A DNA stretch of 18,681 nt from positions 1-18,681 of the forward strand of contig JWZX01000633.1 of NCBI GenBank assembly GCA_001275005.1, written 5' to 3'. Positions 1-6,477 of this stretch are shown here, piece after piece (position 1 is the stretch's first letter; each line of letters begins with the position of its first letter). This stretch comes from Chrysochromulina tobinii. Its lineage: Eukaryota; Haptophyta; Prymnesiales; Chrysochromulinaceae. Both the position numbers and the translations under genes were made by a program. The notes beneath the pieces are model-generated. The model was not told where the DNA came from, ran no database searches, and saw only the letters and a list, made by a program, of their open reading frames with translations.

Positions 1-687
1 CGCCGCCTCGGCCGCCGCCGCCGCCGCAGCCGCTGCTTCCTCGCGTCGACGCCGTGCCTCGGCCACTCTTCTCCGGGCTTCGGCCACGACTGCCTTTTGG
101 ACCTCGATCTCCTTGGCCGCGGCGGCTCGTGAGGCCTGCTCGGCCTTGCGCGCCGCTTCGTCAGCCTCCTGCTGCGCCTGCTGCCGCGCCGCCACAGCCT
201 TCTGCGCCGCCGTGGCCTCAGCGTCTTCCGTCTCTTTGAGTTTCTTTCGACCTATCGAGCTCTTCGACGCCTTGGTCGCCGCTGCCGCCGCATTTGCGCG
301 CTCCACCTGCTCTGCCTCGCTCTGGGTGAGTCTCGACGCCTTCTCCTGAGCCGTCTCCTTGGCCGCAGCAAGGGTGCTGGCCTCTTTGAACTCCGGCGCA
401 ACTGCCGCCCGCGCAATCACCGCCGCCCACTCCTCCAATGACACCGTGCCATCATGGTTGACATCGAGAGCGGAAAACATTTTGGCGGTCGTCTCGTCGT
501 CGAGGCTCTTGAAGCCCATCGCCTCGTGCGTCGCGAGATGCGCCTTGAGCTCAGCTTGTGTGACGCTCCCATCGTCGTTTACGTCCACCTTCGAAAAGAT
601 GCGGATGGCCCGCGATCGCGGTGACTCTTCGTGATTATGGCGCCTCGCAGCCAGCGATGATGGCTGCCGCACTAGCGCGGGCGGCAT
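1..687 (-). CDS. EF-hand pair plus Ala/Glu/Arg-rich coiled-coil protein, partial (N-terminal part only)
   Basis: The reverse frame is open from an ATG at 687-685 to the left edge (229 residues), with an in-frame stop upstream and no other ATG between. Two canonical 12-residue EF-hand loops are visible: DVNDDGSVTQAE (residues 35-46) and DVNHDGTVSLEE (75-86). Both have Asp/Asn/Asp at positions 1, 3 and 5, Gly at 6 and Glu at 12, so both should bind calcium. From about residue 100 the chain becomes a helix rich in Ala, Glu, Arg and Lys, ending in an alanine run at the window edge. A calcium-sensing pair joined to a long helix suggests a structural or regulatory protein; no enzyme domain is visible. 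No signal peptide is evident. The gene is divergent from the one starting at 961, and the C-terminus lies outside the window. An upstream exon cannot be excluded. Confidence 0.75.
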   Translation of the reverse strand, partial: MPPALVRQPSSLAARRHNHEESPRSRAIRIFSKVDVNDDGSVTQAELKAHLATHEAMGFKSLDDETTAKMFSALDVNHDGTVSLEEWAAVIARAAVAPEFKEASTLAAAKETAQEKASRLTQSEAEQVERANAAAAATKASKSSIGRKKLKETEDAEATAAQKAVAARQQAQQEADEAARKAEQASRAAAAKEIEVQKAVVAEARRRVAEARRRREEAAAAAAAAAEAA

Positions 688-960
688 TTCGACGGCGGCG
701 TCCCGCTCGACGCGCTCGAGCACACAGACGGAGACGGTGTGTGTGAGTCTTTACTTTTTCGCCCGTTACGGGACGCGGATACATGAGATCCTTGTAGACA
801 TACATGTACATGTACTTGTACTGAACGAACAACACAATACCGGGCCCAGGGGTTGGGTTCATGGAATGCGGTTTCGTCACAACACCTCCATGGACGAAAT
901 CGCGAAATCGCGAATTGCGAAAGAGAATCCACCCGTTCGCGCTCGGCGCGGGGGGCGACG
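688..960. promoter_or_regulatory. Divergent intergenic/promoter region with palindromes
   Basis: This 273-base gap lies between two start codons facing away from each other, so it should hold both promoters. It is less GC-rich than the flanking genes. Visible elements are CCCGTTACGGG (762-772, 5-base inverted arms around one base), the perfect palindrome TACATGTACATGTA (801-814), TTTCGTCAC (872-880, recurring in other promoters of this window), and a short tandem of GAAATCGC (896-911). No TATA box is clear. Function is inferred from position. Confidence 0.45.
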
Positions 961-2190
961 ATGTTCATCATCACTGCGCTAGCGGCGTACCAGCCAGCGC
1001 TACATGCAAGCACACCGACATTTACGCGTCGCAGCAGTGCTCCGCTTCTCGTGGAAGTGAACCCGAGGCGCGGCGCTTCGCTGCTGGGCTTTGCAGGCGG
1101 AGCGTACACTGGAAATCTGCTCTGGGCCGAGCTCCTCGCCAACAACGTCGTCGATAGGAAGCCGCTCAAGGAGCTAGCGGGCGAGAACGGATTGATCGAC
1201 CCGAACTTTGACGTCGGTGCTGCGCTCAAGTCGATTCAGCTGCCCGACACCTCATCACTGCAGCTGCCTGAGTCGTTCAAATCATTCAAGCTGCCGGACG
1301 CCTCATCCTTTCAGATGCCCGAGGCGCTCAAGTCGCTCAAGCTGCCCGATGCCTCCTCGTTCAAGCTGCCAGAGGGCCTCGACTCGCTTGGCGGGTCGCT
1401 CAAGGACTTCGCCGCCCAGGTGTCCGACCAGGCCGCCACCCAACTTCTCCCTCCCGCAGGCGCCGCTGAGCCTCTAGCCGACGCAACGGCCGCCGCCAGC
1501 GAGTTTGCGGCCTTGCTGCAGCAGCAGACTCAGTCTGCCCTGTCGGGTGTCAAGCTGCCCACGCTCGACAGCAGCACCCTCGAAACCGCGAGGGCCGCCC
1601 TGCTCGACCAGGCCGCCGCACTCTCCTCGCAGGTGCCACCGCCCGAGGAGCTTGCCACTTACGCGTCCGCGCAGCTCGAGGCGACCGCCACTGCGACCGC
1701 CACGGAGGCGGCCAATTTCGTAGGCGCACTCACGGGCGACGTGCTCGTGCCGCTCGCGACTGGACTGCTAGGCGCGGCACTCTTCGGAGGGCTGAGCGGC
1801 GCCGACAATGTGCTCGGCCTTCTGCTGCGCGTGCTCGGCCTCGCTGCGGATTTGGTCTTTCAGCTCGTGGTGGGCATCACGCTGCCCGTGCTGCTGGCCA
1901 TCCTGAACATCGTCTTCGGCGCACTCGTCGGCGCCATCTTCGGCGCCGTCGTTGGACCGGGCACGCTGGTCTCGTCCCTCGCGGACACGACGCGACGCGA
2001 CCTTGCTAAGAATCTGGCCGATGCCCTCGCAGCCCCTGGCAAGGCACTCGTGCGCGTCGGCGAGCTGCCCGGCGAGATCGGGCGCACACTGTTCCTCCAG
2101 GACGTCAAGAAAGGGGAAGTGCCCACCGACGCGCCAGCTACGGCCCAAGTGGCTGGGTCGCCCTACGAGTCCGACAAAGACTACTCGTAG
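961..2190 (+). CDS. Putative targeted membrane protein with three 17-residue LPDASSF repeats
   Basis: This 409-residue protein starts at the ATG at 961; the frame is open further upstream but has no earlier ATG. I do not recognise the family. The N-terminus (MFIITALAAYQPALHAS) is mildly hydrophobic and is followed by a Ser/Thr/Arg-rich stretch, which would fit a signal or bipartite plastid-targeting sequence, though weakly. Residues 94-144 hold three tandem 17-residue units of the pattern LPDxSSFxLPExxKSxK, likely short amphipathic helices broken by proline. An Ala/Gln/Thr-rich helical segment follows. Residues about 255-335 are strongly hydrophobic and Gly/Ala/Leu/Val-rich, enough for two to four membrane helices. 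The tail is polar and ends YESDKDYS. Codon use is GC-rich at third positions, supporting a real gene. A candidate AATAAA lies 68 bases after the stop. It could be a thylakoid or envelope protein; that is inference. Confidence 0.7.
   Translation: MFIITALAAYQPALHASTPTFTRRSSAPLLVEVNPRRGASLLGFAGGAYTGNLLWAELLANNVVDRKPLKELAGENGLIDPNFDVGAALKSIQLPDTSSLQLPESFKSFKLPDASSFQMPEALKSLKLPDASSFKLPEGLDSLGGSLKDFAAQVSDQAATQLLPPAGAAEPLADATAAASEFAALLQQQTQSALSGVKLPTLDSSTLETARAALLDQAAALSSQVPPPEELATYASAQLEATATATATEAANFVGALTGDVLVPLATGLLGAALFGGLSGADNVLGLLLRVLGLAADLVFQLVVGITLPVLLAILNIVFGALVGAIFGAVVGPGTLVSSLADTTRRDLAKNLADALAAPGKALVRVGELPGEIGRTLFLQDVKKGEVPTDAPATAQVAGSPYESDKDYS
1240..1392 (+). repeat. Three 51-base in-frame tandem repeats
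   Basis: Three consecutive 51-base units (1240-1290, 1291-1341, 1342-1392) encode 17 residues each: LPDTSSLQLPESFKSFK, LPDASSFQMPEALKSLK and LPDASSFKLPEGLDSLG. The protein is better conserved than the DNA, so the repeat is old and under selection at protein level. Confidence 0.85.
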
Positions 2191-2670
2191 AGGTCGCCGG
2201 AGCCGGCGCTCTTTTCGGCAGAGAATTTTTTCAACTGGAGACGATTCTCGAAACGGAAATAAACGGAAATTTATTAAAAAAGAGGATGGTAGCCTATTTT
2301 TCAAAAAAAAGTTGAATGCCGTCAGACAGCTCGTGCCTTAGCGTATAGATCCTCTCTCGAGGTCGTTACATAGTTACTGTGATTGTGTGAAGCCGCTGAG
2401 CCCACACCGACGGCATTCCACGCCCCGCCACGCCCACGGGCAAAAATCGCGGACTTCGAAAGAAAACCAGGCCTCCTTGTTTTCCCACAAGCGGGGTGGC
2501 CGCCCGCACGATCGAGCGATGGTAGGGTGGAGTCCCATGATGAGGGAAGTAATCAAGTGCGAGTCTCGTGTGTGTGCGCGCATGCTGCCAACCATTGTAA
2601 ACGGATGCTTCGTGCGCTCAGGCAGCTAATCATCACGGTCGTCGTGCAGCCCCGCGTTTGCGATATTGCC
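2191..2670. other. Intergenic: AT-rich 3' region of the upstream gene, then 5' region of the dehydrogenase
   Basis: No gene is seen in these 480 bases. About 2221-2310 is conspicuously AT-rich for this genome, with AATAAA at 2258-2263, a short repeat (AACGGAAAT twice, 2252-2270) and A-runs, which suits a 3' untranslated/polyadenylation region. The part from about 2400 is of mixed composition and should carry the promoter and leader of the gene at 2671. The frame of that gene is open across it, but the only additional in-frame ATG of note is at 2605. Confidence 0.4.
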
Positions 2671-3633
2671 ATGCAGCAACGCGTCAGCGAGATCTATCCA
2701 CGCTTCTTCGAGTCGCTTCCGTCCATGGCAGGCAAAACGGTGGCCGTGACAGGAGCCTCCCGGGGCCTTGGTTTTGTTACGGCAAAGTCGCTTGCCATGA
2801 AGGGAGCCGCGGTGATTTTGCTGAATCGACGTTCAACCACTGCAGACGACGCTCGGACGCACATTGCAGAGGTTGCTACGGGCCCACCGCCCGTTGCTAT
2901 CGAGTGCGACCTGTGCGACTTTGCCAGTGTTCGCCGTGCAGCTGCCGAGGTAGGTATGCTCTTGACAGAGCGAGGCCTCGACGTCCTGTGTCTCAACGCC
3001 GGGATCATGCTGCAGCCTGATGTGCCGAGTAAGGATGGGTACGACATCACAGCGCAGACCAACGTGCTGTCTCACTTCCTGCTGACGCGCACACTCATGC
3101 CTTGTTTAGAACGCGCAGCCTCCCAGCGCGGCGAGGCTCGCATCTCATCCATGTCGTCTGGGAGTGGCTTTGGCCCTCCCAGCTTTGACGCGCGATTCTA
3201 CGCACGGATGGGCGGGCGACTCGGCGGCCAGCAGGCGAGCTACGCACGCTACCATCAGTCGAAGCTCGCCAACCTTTTGTTCACCTCGGCGCTGCACCGG
3301 AAGCTCAGCGCGAAAGGCAGCCGTATCATGGCCCTGGCATGCACTCCGGGCGTCTGTGCCACCGACATGTTCGTGCATGTTCAGACGCTGTCGCGCCCAA
3401 GCCAACCAGTGGACCTTGGACGGGTGCCATCTGTCGAGGACGGCTCCTGTGCGCAGCTCAAGTGCCTCTGCGACCGCGACGGCGTGCGCTCTGGCCAGCT
3501 GTGGGGACCGCCCGGGCTCGGCGGGTGGCCCGCCGAGGTGGCTATGGCACCGCCCACAGTGCTGGTAGATGCCAGCGCGGAGGAGGCGCTCTGGCAATGC
3601 TGCGAACAAGCCACGGGCTCCTTTGTGCTCTGA
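2671..3633 (+). CDS. Short-chain dehydrogenase/reductase (classical SDR, retinol-dehydrogenase-like)
   Basis: This 320-residue protein has the full classical SDR signature. The dinucleotide-binding motif is TGASRGLG (27-34), an NRR after strand 2 (52-54) suggests NADP(H), CDLCD (79-83) contains the acidic adenine-contact residue, and LNAGI (108-112) is the NNAG equivalent. The catalytic set is N131, a Ser in SSMSSG (159-164), and Y194/K198 in YHQSK. Length and the AQTNVLSHFLLTR segment resemble the retinol dehydrogenase/WWOX-type subgroup, which reduces or oxidises carbonyls and alcohols of lipids, retinoids or chlorophyll intermediates. The actual substrate cannot be read from sequence. The start is set at the ATG at 2671, 18 residues before MAGKTVAVTGAS; an in-frame ATG at 2605 would add 22 residues. 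No introns are needed. It lies head-to-tail with the nucleoporin gene, 134 bases apart. Confidence 0.88.
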   Translation: MQQRVSEIYPRFFESLPSMAGKTVAVTGASRGLGFVTAKSLAMKGAAVILLNRRSTTADDARTHIAEVATGPPPVAIECDLCDFASVRRAAAEVGMLLTERGLDVLCLNAGIMLQPDVPSKDGYDITAQTNVLSHFLLTRTLMPCLERAASQRGEARISSMSSGSGFGPPSFDARFYARMGGRLGGQQASYARYHQSKLANLLFTSALHRKLSAKGSRIMALACTPGVCATDMFVHVQTLSRPSQPVDLGRVPSVEDGSCAQLKCLCDRDGVRSGQLWGPPGLGGWPAEVAMAPPTVLVDASAEEALWQCCEQATGSFVL

Positions 3634-3767
3634 AAAGTCTCCGAAGCATTGCTCCGAAGCTCCTGGGGGGAAGTCATTCACATTCACCTTCACATTCACG
3701 GAAGTATTATTTTGCCCGACTCACGGTTCGACGTCAAGACTTGGAGGCGCGGGGAGGCGGCGAAGAC
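3634..3767 (+). promoter_or_regulatory. Short intergenic spacer with CATTCA hexamer array
   Basis: Only 134 bases separate the dehydrogenase stop from the nucleoporin ATG, so terminator, promoter and leader must share them. The spacer holds four tandem hexamers at 3675-3698 (CATTCA, CATTCA, CCTTCA, CATTCA), a repeated TCCGAAGC (3640-3647 and 3653-3660), and GACGTCAA around 3730. The regulatory role is inferred from position only. Confidence 0.35.
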
Positions 3768-5684
3768 ATGAGCTGGCTGTTTGGCGCGGGCCCCCCTGCG
3801 ACTGGGGGCGGCCTCTTTGGCGCAGCGCCCACTCCAGCACCCGGCGGCGGCCTCTTTGGCGCCGCGCGAGCTCCAGCGGCTGCGGCAGGCGGCTGTGGCG
3901 GCGGCGGCACCCTTTTTGGCGGCGGCGGCGCGGCGGGAGCACCGGCTCCGGCCTTTGGTAGCCTCGGAGCCCCCGCGGCCGGCAACCCTTTTGGTGGAGC
4001 CGGCCCTGGAGGCTTTGGTCCCCAGCCGGCTCTCGCTCCCGCGGCCGTCGCGTTTAGCGCTCCAGCTGCCACGCTGTTCGGCGGCGCGGCCCCAGCGGCG
4101 GCCGGCGGCCTGTTCGGCATCGCTGGCAATCTGTACAACACGCTGCGGAGCGTGTATCTGCCCTCGCCAAGCAGTAGCAGCAGCCAGGGCGGCGGCGGCG
4201 CCGTCGGGGGCAGCGGGCCGGACTTTGTGAGCACCCCTGCGTCCCAGTGGAATATTGGCGCCGACGAGGCGCGGCTCGGTGCGCCCATGCTCACAGAAGG
4301 TAGCGACCCGTCAGCGCCGCGAGCTGCGGCTCCCACGGCGTCATCTTCCAGCCACTCGCTCGCGCCCGCGGGGGGGCCTGCGCGCCCGCTGTACACACGC
4401 GCGTTCAGCATCTCACAGGCCTCCGCCTTTGATCCGGTGGGTGAGACGTCAAAGGCCGTGCGCCGCGACTCGTTTGGCGTGTCGCCGCGCTCGGCCATGA
4501 TGATGATGATGGCGGAGCGGGCGACGTCTCCGGGTTTCGACAACGTCGACGGCGCGATTGCCAGTGGCAGTGGTGCGCCGCCCGCCATGCGCCACATGCG
4601 CGAGCGCCTCGAGGCGGCGGAGAAGGCCGCCCGCGAGCTGCAGCACAAGGCGCTCAGTTCGGCGCGCGTCATCGTGCAGCGGGCGATGGATGACGCGCGC
4701 TGCGTGAGCAAGCAAGCGTACGAGGCGGCGGCCGCACTAGAGCTCCAGGAGCGTGCACGTCTGGAGCACGAGCGTACACGTGTGCTCAACGAGGTTCGAC
4801 AAGATGCGACGAACGCCGCCGCGCAGATCGTCAAGGCCGCTCAAGTGGAGGCGAGCCGTGTGCGCATCGATGCGGAGAAGGAGGCCATTGCCATCCTGAA
4901 GGTGATTCGTGACCACTCGGAAGAGGCCAGTCGTAGGGCCGCCGCAGCGCCTGCCGCGCCCGCTGCCGCACCCTCGGCGGCGAGTGGCAGCACCGGTGCC
5001 CTGAAGGCTGGCGCTGGCTCGGGTGGGGGTCTGTTTGGCGGCGGCGGCGGCGGCGGTGGTGGCGGCAGCGGCAGCGGCGGCAACGGCTTTTCGTTCTCCT
5101 CGGGTGGCGGTGGCGGTGGCGGCGGTGGGGGGCTGTTCAGCGGCGGCGGCGGCGGCGGTGGCGGCGGCAGCAGCGGGTCGGGTGCGTCTCTATTCGCTGC
5201 GGCGCCGCTCTTCTGCGGCGGCAGCAGCGGCGACAGCACGGGCGGTACCGCGAGCGGCAGCGGCAGCGGTAGCGCCGCACCGAGTGCCGCGCCCGCCGCC
5301 TCTAGCAGCACCGGCTTTTCGTTTGGTGCCGGCACCACCACCACCACAGCGCCGGACGTCAAGGTGCCAGCGGCTGCCGATACAGGTCTGTTCACCTTTG
5401 GCGCCGCACCGCGTGCGCGTGAGCCCGCCGCGCCCAGCAACACCGGCTTTTCTTTTGGTGCCCCGTTTGGCGGCGGCGGCGGCGGCAGCAGCGGCGGCGA
5501 CAGCGCACCGGCCATGCCACTCTTCGTGGGGCAGGCGCCGGCGGCGCCGCAGATGCCCATGTTCGGGGCTGGGGGTGGTATGTTCGCCGCGGGCAGCACC
5601 GACAACCTTTCCGATCTCAACAGCCCGACCGGACGGCGCAAATATAAGGCGAGAAGGCCGGCGTCGTCGACGGGCACATATTAA
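3768..5684 (+). CDS. FG-repeat nucleoporin, possibly nuclear-basket (Nup153/Nup1-like)
   Basis: This 638-residue protein starts at MSWLFGAG (ATG 3768). Residues 1 to about 125 carry GLFG, TLFG, NPFG and GGFG motifs. A Ser/Pro-rich linker (about 125-270) includes a GNLYNTLRSVYLP segment and a run of five Met. Residues about 274-390 form a charged coiled coil (starting MRHMRERLEAAEKA). A second FG block (about 415-610) has GLFG, GFSFG, PLF and MFG motifs separated by polyglycine. FG repeats form the permeability barrier of the nuclear pore and bind transport receptors; the coiled coil probably anchors the protein in the pore. The C-terminus carries GRRKYKARR (622-630), reminiscent of the basic tail motif of Nup153/Nup1/plant Nup136, which binds importins. 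A basket role is therefore plausible but not certain; a Nup62/Nup98-type assignment fits less well because of the tail. No intron is needed. Confidence 0.85.
   Translation: MSWLFGAGPPATGGGLFGAAPTPAPGGGLFGAARAPAAAAGGCGGGGTLFGGGGAAGAPAPAFGSLGAPAAGNPFGGAGPGGFGPQPALAPAAVAFSAPAATLFGGAAPAAAGGLFGIAGNLYNTLRSVYLPSPSSSSSQGGGGAVGGSGPDFVSTPASQWNIGADEARLGAPMLTEGSDPSAPRAAAPTASSSSHSLAPAGGPARPLYTRAFSISQASAFDPVGETSKAVRRDSFGVSPRSAMMMMMAERATSPGFDNVDGAIASGSGAPPAMRHMRERLEAAEKAARELQHKALSSARVIVQRAMDDARCVSKQAYEAAAALELQERARLEHERTRVLNEVRQDATNAAAQIVKAAQVEASRVRIDAEKEAIAILKVIRDHSEEASRRAAAAPAAPAAAPSAASGSTGALKAGAGSGGGLFGGGGGGGGGGSGSGGNGFSFSSGGGGGGGGGGLFSGGGGGGGGGSSGSGASLFAAAPLFCGGSSGDSTGGTASGSGSGSAAPSAAPAASSSTGFSFGAGTTTTTAPDVKVPAAADTGLFTFGAAPRAREPAAPSNTGFSFGAPFGGGGGGSSGGDSAPAMPLFVGQAPAAPQMPMFGAGGGMFAAGSTDNLSDLNSPTGRRKYKARRPASSTGTY
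5036..5177 (+). repeat. GGC/GGT trinucleotide-rich polyglycine tracts
   Basis: Three blocks of GGC/GGT codons (about 5036-5086, 5104-5135, 5140-5177) encode glycine runs between FG motifs of the nucleoporin. Such CGG-type arrays are prone to length change and sequencing error, so the exact length of the protein here should be treated with care. Confidence 0.7.
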
Positions 5685-6477
5685 GGCGTCCGAGGAGGCC
5701 GGCGTCGTCGAGGCGCTAAGTGCCAGCGACCAGCTTCGTCGGCTCTGTCACAAGAGCGACTACTGTATTCGTACGCCAGACAGGCCCTCCGCTCCTATGT
5801 GTATGTTCGGTCCAAGACGCAAGCGAAGTCCATGCACCATCATGCTTACATGCCGCCATGCCGCCATGCCGCGCCGGATGTCGTACGCGCCTCGCCCAAG
5901 GCTCCGCACCGCACGCTCGGGTCGTGGATTGATGATTCTGTCCGCGCGACCGCTACCCTGCGCGGGGCGGTGGTACCGGAGGGCCACGTGTAGCGGCGTA
6001 AATAATTACGAAACGCATATCATTCGACCCTGCATTCGTGCGTGCGACGCCGCGAAGCGCCGATGCCCGATTCCGCCTATCCGTTTGCGTTTCGTATATT
6101 CGATTTAGATACGCCGCCGGACACCCGGCGCGTGGGCCCCCGTGCCCCGTCCGGACGCCCGGCGGGCTACGCAGCCGAGCGGCGAATACAAGAGGTGCGA
6201 AGACCGTCACGAAGACCGAAGTTGCAAGCTTGCAACAATCTCCTATACAAAGCTTAGACTCATGTGTCATGTCGTAACCAACGACGCTCAGAAGAGTGCA
6301 CCAGATCCAGAATGCTGGCGAGAAATCCCGCTGAATTCCAACTCGCCACACAACCCACACCGCATGGGATGCCGCACGGTATGCCTCAGGCCTGGGTGCT
6401 CTGCCTCCTCCGTCCTCTCTGTCGCCACATAGCCGTCGTGGGACCCGCCGCTGCTCGGTCTGGGCCCACGATCCCGC
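5685..6477. other. Intergenic region between convergent genes, no gene seen
   Basis: These 793 bases lie between two converging 3' ends. I see no ORF with coding character, tRNA-like T-loop or other RNA gene. There is a short CCGCCATG-type repeat (about 5851-5873) and AT-richer patches near 5998-6025 and 6235-6260 that may be 3' untranslated sequence. Confidence 0.4.

Noticed and set aside
2605-2670. N-terminal extension of the dehydrogenase from the ATG at 2605
   Set aside because: It is possible, but the added 22 residues match nothing in the SDR fold and the shorter start gives the usual family length; kept only as an alternative.
3718-3735. CGGTTCGACGTCAAG as a tRNA T-loop
   Set aside because: There is no matching acceptor stem, D-loop or anticodon arm around it.
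3734-5677. Long minus-strand reading frames opposite the nucleoporin (366 and 278 codons)
   Set aside because: They are Pro/Arg/Ala-rich mirror translations of GGC repeats and FG codons; the plus frame has recognisable FG and coiled-coil content.
5023-6108. 361-codon plus frame overlapping the nucleoporin end and the following spacer
   Set aside because: It is an out-of-frame Ala/Arg translation of GC-rich repeats with no domain, and it lacks coding character beyond 5684.
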